A stretch of DNA of 64,000 nucleotides from NCBI GenBank assembly GCA_964405335.1, contig CAYONP010000023.1, forward strand, positions 1 to 64,000. Direction: 5' to 3'. How positions within the stretch are numbered: the first letter of the stretch is position 1; the number at the start of each line of letters is the position of its first letter. The position numbers were made by a program, and so were the translations under genes. The notes under the pieces were generated by a model. It did no database searches, was not told where the DNA came from, and saw nothing but the letters and a program-made list of their open reading frames with translations. Shown here piece by piece: positions 40,901 to 51,700 of this stretch. This DNA comes from CAYONP01 sp964405335. Lineage in GTDB: Bacteria > Armatimonadota > UBA10988.

Positions 40901-41739
40901 CCGTCAGTGACGCGACGTTCGACCGGCTCCGCGACTGGGTCGCCGCCGGCGGGCAGCTCTACCTCTCCGGCGGTGCCGGTCACGATAAGCTACGACAGCC
41001 CACCGGCGGCGAACGGCTGGCCGCCCTCGGCCTGGCCGCCGAGCTGCCGGAGCTGTTCGCCGGCGACGCGCAGCCCCGTTCCGGCGAGGTCGGCGCCGGC
41101 CGGGTGACCTTCGTCGCCAATCCGCCCGAGGTGGGCGACCGGAGCGAGCTGCGCGCGCTCTATGCCACCCTGCTCGAGCAGGCCGGCGTCGCGCGGCTGC
41201 CAGTCGAGCCCGACCTGCCCGACGTGATGGTCAGCCGCGTCGCCGACACCGAGGGCAGCACCACGGTGATGCTCAACTTCGGCGCGCCGCGCACCGTGAC
41301 CGTGGGCGGGCTGAGCGCCGAGGTCGGCACGGACCGGGCGGCGCTGTTGCGGCTCGGGCCGGGCGACCGCCTGACCGGCGCGCTGGCCGATGGGCGGGTG
41401 ACCTGGGGCAACGACGAGGTCGCGGGGCTGCCGGCCTGCATCGTCTCGCGCGACGGTCAGGCACTCGGCGACAGCATGGCGCTGCTGGCCGTGCCGCTCG
41501 GCGAGGGCACGCTGTCGCTCGCCACGCGCTGGCGCTGGCAGGCGCCGATGTGCATCGTCGGCGAGGTGATCGACGGGCGGTTCGTCGAGCGCGAACGGCT
41601 GCCCGTGCGGGTGGCCAACGGTCGGCTCAGCGTCACCTTCGCGGCGGTGCATCGCGGTCTGCTGGCGGCGATTGCCGAGCCCGACGTGGCGCCGGGGCTG
41701 GGTCCGGGGATCATCCCCTCGCTGCACCTGTTGCGGTAA
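37978..41739 (+). CDS. Large secreted GH-A clan glycoside hydrolase
   Basis: 1,253 aa from GTG 37978 (GGAG 6 bp upstream). Short signal peptide MAMWLLLGFVGAAGGQ. Region order: CBM-like beta domain with DAFDDAEAWRVNADG (20-165); Rossmann/amidotransferase-like domain (190-300, DLLIVPQAP, AYLKAGGAVLSFGGYAF); Ig-like domain (about 445-530); catalytic barrel (535-860) with the acid/base Glu694 in WDIQNEPSVY and nucleophile Glu826 in LSLGEFGQRN; a second amidotransferase-like domain (about 910-1010, DWVAAGGQLYLSGGAG); C-terminal beta domain. NEP and the late-strand E identify clan GH-A (GH5/GH42-like), substrate unknown. It is followed 67 bp later by another glycosidase. Confidence 0.75.
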   Translation: MAMWLLLGFVGAAGGQVVDAFDDAEAWRVNADGGGGVSFAAAGGVLRIAFDASLANRWGNLRRAVTVPPDAVAVRLRLRVLRADAGAAMYLWLFEADGDGYIAELVANDRGVSELERDVWHDVRIGLGGLRFDPRGNGARGFLSIDRMLLGCNYEPLEVEVDDLRFELTAGRAEQPLPRSEAWRPATGPRGNVAVLDEPSLPRTLGALSAEQLAADLTPLGYGVTRCLAGDIADPGRLARETFDLLIVPQAPSFPLAARDALLAYLKAGGAVLSFGGYAFDAPLVYFGDGWGTVGSERTAAQMDDPTTPARINTRFGQPGDTMGLAPDQIGLFDPSCPLEQVAYAELDGRRYEGALTGWAAMSLAGLNSPVFPDAHGETELLGQTYDALGRPRGALGVLAHFFAGPFAGAAWGGFGVDNVDLIESGLVRLGEVVERLVDDVLLHSFSARPYCLHEGESATLSVTVTNRGRFANDVRLELLADGEAIGAAQAIHLAPGESNVVQLPYAVHDGRDFVHLEARLSRGGRPVMSRETGLVVWNEAVIRGGPRAEWAGNYLRIDGRPRFLTGTNQTGVMWHSPRENPLTWERDFQQMADRGMTIWRVLHFSPFGAERDGRTSREEPALLALRPPEETIRETDAMVQLAQKHRLVLMLCAHDWIGVELNDEELEAQRTWNRFWAERYKHVPGLIWDIQNEPSVYMDPQPVPEHIGPLWRTFCAAEYPGVELPAQPERRDGDWHDLAGVAYERFRLWLLDRWIQVNVEGLRAGDPDAVITVGYLHVRYHADKLLGTTRLDFSNMHTYESQRQVPASLMMIDRRAAGRGLSLGEFGQRNSHDARVNGQTGIRTEADCARFISTAATVFGAGGAFLSNWCFRDLPDVIFPWGLHRADRIARPWADEVLATALFTRSLELAYTAPPVYLLMPDAARVGPLWDRFDRGLNAAVDTLLGLDVPFAVLCEDDPIPPEARLILWPLAYAVSDATFDRLRDWVAAGGQLYLSGGAGHDKLRQPTGGERLAALGLAAELPELFAGDAQPRSGEVGAGRVTFVANPPEVGDRSELRALYATLLEQAGVARLPVEPDLPDVMVSRVADTEGSTTVMLNFGAPRTVTVGGLSAEVGTDRAALLRLGPGDRLTGALADGRVTWGNDEVAGLPACIVSRDGQALGDSMALLAVPLGEGTLSLATRWRWQAPMCIVGEVIDGRFVERERLPVRVANGRLSVTFAAVHRGLLAAIAEPDVAPGLGPGIIPSLHLLR

Positions 41740-41806
41740 CCGAGCCTTCAGCCGCGCGTCACGGCCCTGTACGGATGTTGCGATTAAGCTGAGTCAGGCA
41801 CGGCAG

Positions 41807-44119
41807 ATGCACATCGACCAGCTCCGCGCGCGGTTCCTCGAGCCGTTGGCCGACGACCGCATGATGCCGTTCTGGTTCTGGAACGATCACCTCGAGCCCG
41901 ATGAGCTGGTCCGCCAGATTGACTCCTTCGCCGCCGCCGGCTGCGGCGGCTTCCTGATCCACCCGCGGCTCGGGCTGTCGCGCGAGGTGGGTTATCTCAC
42001 CGAACGCTGGTTTGAGCTGGTCGGGCTCGCCTGCCGCGAGGCGCGCCGGCGGGGCCTCAAGATCCTGCTCTACGACGAGGGGATGTATCCCTCGGGCGCC
42101 TCGCACGGCCGGGTCACGCGCGGCCACCCCGAGTACTGCGCCCGCGGCCTGGTCCACCTGCGCGAGCGATTCGACGGGCCGGGTGTCCGGTACCAGCGCG
42201 TCGCCGCCGGCGAGATCCTCGGCGACCAAATCGTCGCCGCGCTGCTCACCCCGCTCGACGGCGAGACGCCGCGCTACGCCGAGACCCGGCGGCTAACACC
42301 CGACCTGCGCGGGCTGGTCCGCCTCGAGCTGGGCGTCGGGCGCTGGCAGGTCGACGGGTTTCTCGATGTGCTCACTGGAGGGCGCATTCGCGGCGTGCAT
42401 CTGGGCGAGGACGACAACGAGGCCGACGCTCCGCCGGCGGCCGATCTGCTCGACCGCGCGGCCACCGCGCGGTTCATCGCCACCACTCATGAAGCCTACC
42501 GCACCGCTGTTGGCGAGCATTTCGGCGAGACGATCCTGGGCATCTTCGTCGACGAGCCGAGTCTCTCCGGCCGCGGGCCGCAGCGGCGTGGACTGCGGCC
42601 GTGGACCGGTGGGTTCGAGGCGGTGCTCGCCGCCCACGGCCTCGATCTGACCGCGCTGCCGGCCCTGTTCGACGACGCCCATCCCGCCGCCGCGGCGGTG
42701 CGCTCGACGTTCGAGCGTCTGGTTGCCGAGCGGCTCAACGAGACCTTCTACGGCCCCATCGCGGCTTGGTGCGAGGCCAACGGCCTGGCCCTCGTCGGCC
42801 ATCCCGCCGACAGCGACGACATGCACAGCCTGCGCACCTTCACCTGGCCGGGGCAGGACATCGTCTGGCGCTACATCGTCCCCGGCGAGCCCTCGACGAT
42901 GGAGGGCGTACACAGCACCGCCGCCCGCGCGGCAACCAGCGCCAAGCGCGTGTGGGGCAAGGCCCGCGCGGCGACCGAGTGCGGCGGGGCCTTCGGCTGG
43001 CAGATGACCTTCGACGAACTGAAGGGGGTGATCGACTGGCACCTGGCGCGGGGCAACGATCTGATCATCCCGCACGCTTTCTACTACAGCCTGCGCGGCA
43101 ACCGCGCCTATGAGCGGCCGCCCGACCTCGGTCCGGGCGCCACCTGGTGGCCCTACTTTCGCGCCCTGGGCGACTATGTCGGCTCGCTCTGCGCGCTGCT
43201 CCGGCTCGGCCTGCCGCGGGCTGAGACGGCGATTGCATGCGACCCGCGCCACGTGCCCGCGGGGGTGGCGAAGATCCTGCACGAACGGCAAATCGACTTC
43301 GACTACGTCCCGCGCGACGCCGCCGCGGCGCTGTCACGCTATGCCGAGGTGATCGCCGATCCGCCGGGCCCGCTGCCCGACGGCATCGTGGCGACGGCGC
43401 CCGAGGCCGCCTCGCGCCGCTCTCTGTGGCTCGAGCCGGAACAGCCGACGGTGCGCGCCATGCGGCTCGACATCGGTGCGCTGGCGGTTTGGCTGGTGTT
43501 CTGCGAAGGGAACGACTCGGTCCAGGCGACGGCCACGCTGCCCGCCGCCGGCGGACTGCAGATCTGGGACCCGTGGCGGCGCACGACCGAGCCGGTCGGC
43601 GCCGAGCCGGTCGACGGCGGCCTGCGGCTGCGGCTGGAGCTCGAGCGCCGGCAGGCGCTGGTGCTGGTGGTCGATCCGTCGGCGCCGGCATTGCCGCCGG
43701 AACCACCGCCGGAATGGTCGCCGGTCGACACCGAGTTGACCTGGCAGTGGCGCCCGCCCGGCGAGGCCTGGTCGGACGGCCACCTAGCCGACTGGACCGG
43801 GCGGCGCGAGCTGGAGCGGTTTGCCGGCGTGATTCGCTACCGCACACGCGTCGTGGCGCCGGCCGAAGGTGTCTATCGTCTCGACCTCGGTGAGGTGGGC
43901 GAGTGGGCCGCCGCCTGGCGAGGCGAGCCGGGCCGGCCGGGCGACGCCAATCTGCTCGGCGTGCGGTCCGGCGCGCCGTACCGGTTCGAGCTGGGCCGGT
44001 TGGCGGCGGGCGAGGGTGTGACGCTGACCGTGGAGATCGGCAACTCGCGGGCCAACGAGCTGCTCGGCGCGATGCGGCCGAGCGGGCTGTTCGGCCCAGT
44101 ACGGCTGGAACGCCGCTGA
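41807..44119 (+). CDS. GH106-like glycoside hydrolase
   Basis: 770 aa from ATG 41807; no signal peptide, so probably cytoplasmic. The N-terminal motifs fit the GH106 (alpha-L-rhamnosidase) and related families: PFWFWNDHLEPDELVRQI, CGGFLIHPRLGLSREVGYL and ILLYDEGMYPSGASHGRV. Possible catalytic acids lie in ILGIFVDEPSLS and in ATECGGAFGW. The C-terminal 150 residues form a galactose-binding-like beta sandwich (VYRLDLGEVGEWAAAWRGEP, EIGNSRANELLG). Substrate unknown; probably acts with the preceding secreted enzyme on oligosaccharides brought into the cell. The ribosome-binding site is weak. Confidence 0.7.
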   Translation: MHIDQLRARFLEPLADDRMMPFWFWNDHLEPDELVRQIDSFAAAGCGGFLIHPRLGLSREVGYLTERWFELVGLACREARRRGLKILLYDEGMYPSGASHGRVTRGHPEYCARGLVHLRERFDGPGVRYQRVAAGEILGDQIVAALLTPLDGETPRYAETRRLTPDLRGLVRLELGVGRWQVDGFLDVLTGGRIRGVHLGEDDNEADAPPAADLLDRAATARFIATTHEAYRTAVGEHFGETILGIFVDEPSLSGRGPQRRGLRPWTGGFEAVLAAHGLDLTALPALFDDAHPAAAAVRSTFERLVAERLNETFYGPIAAWCEANGLALVGHPADSDDMHSLRTFTWPGQDIVWRYIVPGEPSTMEGVHSTAARAATSAKRVWGKARAATECGGAFGWQMTFDELKGVIDWHLARGNDLIIPHAFYYSLRGNRAYERPPDLGPGATWWPYFRALGDYVGSLCALLRLGLPRAETAIACDPRHVPAGVAKILHERQIDFDYVPRDAAAALSRYAEVIADPPGPLPDGIVATAPEAASRRSLWLEPEQPTVRAMRLDIGALAVWLVFCEGNDSVQATATLPAAGGLQIWDPWRRTTEPVGAEPVDGGLRLRLELERRQALVLVVDPSAPALPPEPPPEWSPVDTELTWQWRPPGEAWSDGHLADWTGRRELERFAGVIRYRTRVVAPAEGVYRLDLGEVGEWAAAWRGEPGRPGDANLLGVRSGAPYRFELGRLAAGEGVTLTVEIGNSRANELLGAMRPSGLFGPVRLERR

Positions 44120-44162
44120 GGCCGCCCTGCGCCGCCGGCGAGTCGTGCCGATAGAGGTGAAC

Positions 44163-44879
44163 ATGGGTCTGCCGCCGGCGACAATCAGCGCGCGCAAGCG
44201 CAGGATGCCGGTCAAGGTGCGCGACTACTACGACTGGCTAGCGGCGCAGTACGACGAAGCGACGGCGGCGTTCGGCTGGCGCGCGCCCGAGCACGTCTGG
44301 TGCGCCGCCGCGCCGCGGGTGACCGCCGGCTGCCGCGTGCTCGACCTCGGCGTCGGCACCGGCCAGACCTGCGCCCCGTTCCTCAACCGCCACTGCCGCT
44401 GCACCGGGCTCGATTTCTCGCTGCCGATGCTGCGCCAGGCGCGGCGCAAATACCCCGAACTCGAGCTGGTGCAGGCCGACCTCGACGCCGACGATGGCTG
44501 GCCCCTGGCGCCGGCGACCTTCGACCTGGCCATCTCGGCCGGCGTCTACGAGTGCCTCGTGCGGCCGAAGTCGTTCCTCGCCCGGGCCCGGCGGGTGCTC
44601 CGCCCGGGCGGGCGGCTGGTCTTCACCTTCGATGAGTTCATCCCCGACCACCCGGCTCAGGGTGTGCGCGTCGGCCGGGCCGACTCGGGCATTCCCAACC
44701 CCATCGAAGAGCTGGCGAGCTGGTTGATGCACCGCTACACCATCAACGAGGTGGCCGAGTGGTGCGCCGAGGCCGGCCTGAGCATGGTCGATCACCGCCG
44801 CATCCAGGCCGACGTCCACTTCCATTTCGGCGTGCCGGTCTTCTACCGCTTGGTCATCGCCGAACGGTCGGCTGGTTAG
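44163..44879 (+). CDS. Class I SAM-dependent methyltransferase
   Basis: 238 aa from ATG 44163 (GAGGTGA just upstream). SAM-binding motif I CRVLDLGVGTGQTCAPFL, motif II CTGLDFSLPMLRQARR, then LELVQADLDADDGWPL and VLRPGGRLVFTFDEF. This is a Methyltransf_11/25-type small-molecule methyltransferase. Neither substrate nor pathway is indicated by the neighbours: it lies between a glycosidase and a convergent lipoprotein gene, whose stops are only 9 bp apart. Confidence 0.8.
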   Translation: MGLPPATISARKRRMPVKVRDYYDWLAAQYDEATAAFGWRAPEHVWCAAAPRVTAGCRVLDLGVGTGQTCAPFLNRHCRCTGLDFSLPMLRQARRKYPELELVQADLDADDGWPLAPATFDLAISAGVYECLVRPKSFLARARRVLRPGGRLVFTFDEFIPDHPAQGVRVGRADSGIPNPIEELASWLMHRYTINEVAEWCAEAGLSMVDHRRIQADVHFHFGVPVFYRLVIAERSAG

Positions 44880-44888
44880 CGCCAGGCG

Positions 44889-45557
<669 letters not shown>

Positions 45558-45581
45558 GTGCGCCTCCGGGAACCTGGGGTC

Positions 45582-45610
45582 ATTATCCGGAGGCCGGCGG
45601 CGGCTGTCAA
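45582..45610 (-). promoter_or_regulatory. Near-consensus sigma-70 promoter of the lipoprotein gene
   Basis: Minus strand: TTGACA (45605-45610), 17-bp spacer, GATAAT (45582-45587), 25 bp before the ATG. Six of six and five of six matches. Confidence 0.7.
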
Positions 45611-45635
45611 TCGGCCGGGCGGCGGGCGGGTGTGG

Positions 45636-45641
45636 TATCAT
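45636..45641 (+). promoter_or_regulatory. Candidate -10 box for the megasynthase operon
   Basis: TATCAT preceded by TGTGG, inside the small palindrome GGTATCATACC, 60 bp before the megasynthase start. The -35 region is not recognisable, so this rests on the extended -10 look and on similarity to TGTGGTATGCT before rplI. Confidence 0.35.
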
Positions 45642-45701
45642 ACCTCCCCGGTTCGTCACCCCGCGGCGGTCTCCGGCGGGGATGCGGAGATACCAAGGGC
45701 G

Positions 45702-48700
45702 ATGATCACCTCGCAGCCCTTCGATATCCTGGCTTTCGGCGCTCCAGCCATCCGTGACTCCGCGGTGGTCATCGCCGCCAGCCGCGCCGGGGCGCTGGGC
45801 GTGGTCGACCTGACGGCCAAGTCGCCCGCGCCGGCCGCCGACGAGCTGGCCACCGTCCGCCGCTATGCGCCCCGTTACGGAGTCCGGCTGCAGGCCGGCG
45901 CGTCGCCGCGGCCGAGCGAGCTCGACCTGGACGGCTGCTGTGCCGTCATCCTGGCCGGCTTCGCGGCCGACTCGCTGGCCGAAGCGGCCGAACTGGTGCG
46001 GGCCGAAGGCCGCCTGGTGCTGGCCGAGGTGCTCGGCCCAGCCGACCTCGCCGCGGCCGAGGCGGCGGGGCTCGACGGGCTGATCGGCCGGGGCAACGAG
46101 GCCGGCGGCCTGGTCGGCGACGAGATGGCCTTCATCCTGCTCCAGCGCCTGGCCGCCGAAGCGAGCTTGCCGTTCTGGATCGCCGGTGGCATCGGGCCCG
46201 ACTCGGCGGCCGCCTGCGTCGCCGCCGGGGCGCGCGGCGTGGTGCTCGAGCGGCAACTGGCGTTGACTGTCGAGTCGGCGCTGCCCGAGGCGGTTCGCGC
46301 GGTCTTCGCCCGCTGCGACGGCAGCGAGACGACCATCCTCGGCGCCGAGCTGGGCGTGCCGGTGCGGGTCTTCGACCGGCCGCACGGACTGCCGGCGGTC
46401 GAGGCGCTGCGCCGGCTCGAACGCGAGCTGGCCGACCAGCCCGACGCCTGGCGGCGCGAGGTGCTGGCCCGCCTCGGCTGGGGCGACGACGACCTCTGGC
46501 CGGTCGGTCAGGATGTCGCCTTCGCCGCGCCGCTGGCCGGCCTGTGGCGGACGGTCGGAGGCGTGGTGCAGCACGTCGCCGAGCGCCTCGAGGCCGACCT
46601 GCGCATCGCGCGCGCGCGCTGCCCGCTGGCCGCCGGCGCGCCGCTGGCGGCGGCGCACCGGACCGAGTTTGCCGTGGTGCAGGGGCCGATGACGCGGGTC
46701 AGCGACACGGCCGCCTTCGCCCTCGCCGTGGCCGAGGGCGGCGGGCTGCCGTTCCTCGCCCTGGCGCTGCTTGACGGCGAGCGGTCGCTGGCGCTGCTGC
46801 AGGAGACGCAGGAGCTGCTTGGCCAGCGGTCGTGGGGCGTCGGCATCCTCGGCTTTGTGCCGCCCGAGCTGCGGGCCGAGCAGTTGGCCGCCATCGAGCG
46901 GGTCTCGCCGCCGTTCGCCCTGATCGCCGGTGGGCGGCCGTCGCAGGCCAAGCAGCTCGAAGAGCGCGGCATCCCGACCTACCTCCACGTGCCGAGCCCG
47001 GCGCTGCTCGAGAGCTTCGTCAACGCCGGCGCGCGGCGGTTCATCTTCGAGGGGCGTGAGTGCGGCGGGCATATCGGACCGCGTAGCTCGCTGGTGCTCT
47101 GGCAGCAGGCGGTCGACGTGCTGGCGCCACACGTCGAGCAGCACGCCGACGAGGAGTTCTGGCTGCTCTTCGCCGGCGGGGTTCACGACGCCGTCTCGAC
47201 CGCGGCCGTCTCAGCCCTCGCCGCGCCGCTGGTCGAGCGTGGCGCCAAGGTCGGCGTGCTGGTCGGCACGGCCTATCTGTTCTGCGATGAAGCGATCGGC
47301 GCCGGCGCGATTGTCGAGCCGTTCCGCGAGGCGGCGGCAGGCTGCGCCGCGACCACCGTGATCGAGACATCGCCCGGCCACGCCATCCGGATCGTGCCCT
47401 CGCCGGCGGTCGAGCGGTTCCGCGAGGCGAAGCGCGAGTTGGAGGCCCGCGGGCTCTCCTCGCGCGAGGTGGGCGCCGAGCTGGAGAAGCTGAACCTCGG
47501 CCGGCTGCGCATCGCCTCGAAGGGCATCGGCCGCAACCCGGCGGCCGACCCGGCCGAGCGGTACATCGCCCTCGACGCCGGCGAGCAGCGCCGCGAGGGG
47601 CTCTACATGATCGGCCAGGTGGCGGCGTTGCGCAGCCGGCCGACGACCATCCGCGCGCTGCACGAGGAACTGGCCCGTGGCGCCGAGCGGATTGCCGAGC
47701 CGCCGGCGCGGCCGCCGGTGCGGGTGATCGACCCGGCCGACTGCCAGGTCGCGGTGATCGGCATGGCCGGGCTACTGCCCGGCGCGGGCTCGGCGCGTGA
47801 GTTCTGGGAGAACATCCTGGCGCGGGTCGACTCGGTCACTGAGGTGCCGCGCGAGCGGTGGGACCCGGAGGTCTACTTCGACCCGGACAGCCGCGGCGGC
47901 GACAAGACCTACTCGAAGTGGGGCGGATTCCTGGGCACCATCGAGTTCGATCCCCTGCGCTACGGCATCCCACCCAACTCGCTGCACACGATTGAGCCGG
48001 TGCATCTGCTGGCCCTCGAGGTCACCCGCGCGGCGCTGTGCGACGCCGGTTACGAGCAGCGGCCGTTCTGCCGCGAGCGGACGGCGGTGGTCTTCGGCGC
48101 CGGCGGCGGGTCGAGCGACCTGGCCAACGCCTTCGGCTTCCGCGGCATGTTGGCTCACTTCCTTGGCCGCAAGCCGGGCCTGCCCGATCCCGGCTCGCTC
48201 GCCTCGGCGCTGCAGGATGTGCTGCCGCGCTGGTGCGAAGACACCTTCCCCGGCGTGCTGATCAACGTCATCGCCGGGCGGATCGCCAACCGGTTCGACT
48301 TCGGCGGCGCGAACTTCACCGTCGACGCGGCCTGCGCCAGTTCGCTGGCGGCGGTCGACGCGGCGATCAAGGAGCTGCGGCTGGGCCACGCCGATGTCGC
48401 CGTCGCCGGCGGCGCCGACACGACGCAGGATATCTTCAGCTACCTGCTGTTCGCCAACAGCCTGGTGCTCAGCCCGCGCGGGCGCTGCCGACCGTTCGAC
48501 GAGGGCGCCGACGGGATTGCCATCAGCGAGGGTGTGGCCGCGGTGGTGCTCAAGCGACTCGACGACGCCGAGCGCGACGGCGACCGGATTTACGCGGTGG
48601 TCCGCGGCCTGGCCGCCAGTTCGGACGGCCGCGCGCTCGGCCTGACCGCGCCGAACCTGTCGGGCCAGCAGCGCGCGGTGGCCGCCGCCTATCAGCGCAG

Positions 48701-51700
48701 CGGCATCGACCCCGCCACGGTCGGGCTGGTCGAGGCGCATGGCACCGGCACGGCGGTCGGCGACCGCGCCGAGGTGCGGGCGCTGACCGAGGTCTACGCG
48801 CCGCGCGGCGCCGAGCCGGGGAGCGTGGCCATCGGGTCGGTCAAGTCGAACATCGGCCACACCAAGTGCACCGCCGGGCTGGCCAGCCTGATCAAGGTCT
48901 CGCGGGCGCTCTATCACCGGGTTCTGCCGCCGACCATCGGGATCGAGAAGCTGAACGAGAAGGCCGGCTTCGGCAGCAACCCGTTCTATCCCAACGCCGA
49001 GCCGCGGCCGTGGCTCAATGGGCTCAACGGCCACCTGCGCCGCGCCGCGGTGAGCGCGTTCGGATTCGGCGGGACCAACTTCCACTGCGTGCTGGAAGAG
49101 CACGACCACGGTTACCTTCCCCGCGAGGCCACCACGCAGCGGCGTAGCGGCGAGCTGATCTGCCTCACCGCGCCCGATCGCGCGGCCCTGGCCGAGCGCT
49201 GCCGCGACCTGTCGGCGCGGCTCGACGGCGTCTCGCCGGCGCTGGTCGACCTGGCCTACAGTCTCGACCGGCAGCGCGGCGAGGGGGTGCGGCTGGCGCT
49301 CGTCGCGCGCGATGTCGGGTCGCTGCGGGAGCAGTTGGTCGCCGCCGCCGCGGGTCTGGCGGGCGAGGCGGACGAGGCCATCCTCGCGCGCAACGGGATC
49401 TTCGTCGCCGCCGAGCCGCTGTTGGAGCAGGGCGAGGTCGCTTTCCTGTTTCCCGGTCAGGGCTCGCAGGCGCCGTTCATGCTCGGCGAGCTGGCGGTCC
49501 ACTTCGCGCCGGTGCTGGAGACCCTCGAAGCGGCCGATCGGCTGCTGCTCGACGCGTTCGCCGGCGGGCTGAGCCGGTTCGTCTTCCCGCCCTCGGCCTA
49601 TGACGAGGAGGCGCGGCGAGCGCAGCGCGCGGCGCTAACCGACACCGCCGTGGCGCAGCCGGCGCTGGGCGCGGTCGAGGCGGCTGCGCTGGCGCTGCTG
49701 CGCTGGTTCGGGCTGCGGCCGGCGCTCTGCGCGGGGCACAGCTACGGCGAGTATGTCGCGCTCCACGCCGCCGGGGCGCTGGGCCTCGAGGATCTGCTGC
49801 GCGTCTCGGCGGTGCGCGGGCGGATCGTCGCCGAGGCCGGCGGCGACGGCGGCATGGCCGCGGTGGCGGGCGATGCGGCGGCGGTCGAGGCGGCACTCAA
49901 CGGCGCCGGCGAGATCACGCTGGCCAATCTGAACAGCCCGCGACAGACGGTCATCGCCGGGCCGCGCGCGGCGCTCGAGGCGGCCCTTGGCAAGCTCAAG
50001 GCGGCGGGGCTGAGTGCCCGGCCGCTCGAGGTCTCGTGCGCCTTCCACTCGCCACTGGTCGCCCCGGCAGCCGAGCGGCTGGCGGCCGAGCTGGCCGAGC
50101 TGCCGCTGGCTGAGCCGGCGGTGCCGGTCTACTCGAACACCACCGCCGCGCCACACCGGGCCGAGCAGTTGCCCGAGCTGCTCGCCTCGCATCTGGTCCG
50201 GCCGGTGCGCTTCGTCGAGCAGATCGAGGCGATGCACAACGCCGGGGCGCGGATCTACGTCGAGGTCGGTCCGGGTCGGGTGCTGACCGGTCTGGTCGAG
50301 CGCATTCTCGACGGTCGACCGCACCTGGCCGCGCCGCTCGATGACCCGCAAGACGCCGTCGGCGGCCTGCTGCGGCTCCTTGCCCGGCTCTGGGTCCACG
50401 GCGCCGAACCGACCTTGGAGCGGCTCTACGAGGGGCGGGCGCCGCGCCTGCTCGAGCTGAACGACCTGGCCGCGCTGCGGCCGGCCGAGCCCGCGCCGAC
50501 CACCTGGTGCATCGCCGGCGGCCGCTCGTGGCCGGCCCACGGCGAGCCCGCGCCGCCGCGTGAGGCGCCGCCCGCGCAGGTCGTCGCCCAGCCGGCGTCC
50601 GACGCCGCGCCGGCCGACAGTCCGGCGCTGGCTGAGTTCCAGGCGGCGATGACGCGGGCGCTGGAGCAGCAGCAGGCCATGGTGCGCGAGACGCTGGAGA
50701 GCCAGCAGCGGATCATGGAGCGCTACCTCGAGGCGCAGCGGACGGTCATGACCGCCTACTTCGGCGGCCGTGCCACCGAGCTGAGCCTGCCCGCCGCGCC
50801 GGCGCCCGTGCAGCCCGCACCGGCGGCCGAACCGCCCGCGCCGGCGCCGGCGCCGGCGCCGGCCGGGCCGTTCGACTTGATGGGCCTGCTCGTCCGGCTG
50901 GTCGCCGAGCGGACCGGCTACCCGCCGGAGAGCCTGAACGTCGACCTCGATATGGAAGCCGAGCTGGGCATCGACTCGATCAAACGGATCGAAATCCTCA
51001 GCGGGTTGGCCGAGAAGCTGCCCATCTCCGTCGGCAGTCTTGACGACCAGATCGAAGAGCTGGCGCAGCAGAAGACACTGCGCCAGGTGGTCCGCTTCCT
51101 CGAATCGCGCCTGCTCGGCGGTGCGCCCGCGCCGGCCCGAGTGGTGCCCGTAGCGCCGGCCGCGGCGCCGGCGTCGGGTGTGCCAACGCGGCGATTCGTG
51201 CTCGAGGCGGTGGCCGCCCCGGCCGACGGCGAGCGACGGCACCTGTCGCCCGGCCAGGTGCTGCTGATCCCCGGTCCCGACGCGCTCACCGCCGCCGTGG
51301 CCAAGGCCCTGAACGCCCTCGGTCTCGAGCCGGTGCTTGCCGATCTGCCGCGCACCGCCGACCAGGCGGCGGCGCTGGTCGACGCGTTGGCCGAGCCGCG
51401 CGGGGTGGTGTTGCTCGAATCGATCGACCCGGCCGACAGCGATGCCACCGTGGCCGGCTGGTTCCTGCTCTGCCAGGCGGTCTGCCCGCGGCTGCGCGAG
51501 GTCGACGGCGCGCTCGGTCTGCTGGCGCTCACCGGCTGCGGTGGCGCGTTCGGCGTCGGCTCGGGCAGCCCGCTGCCGTCGGCCGCGGCGGTGGCCGGCG
51601 TGGCCAAGTCAGCCGCCCGCGAACTGCCCGGCGTGGCGGTCAAGGCGATCGACCTCGATCCGAGCGCGCCACCGTCCGCCGAGTTGCTGTTGGACGAGCT

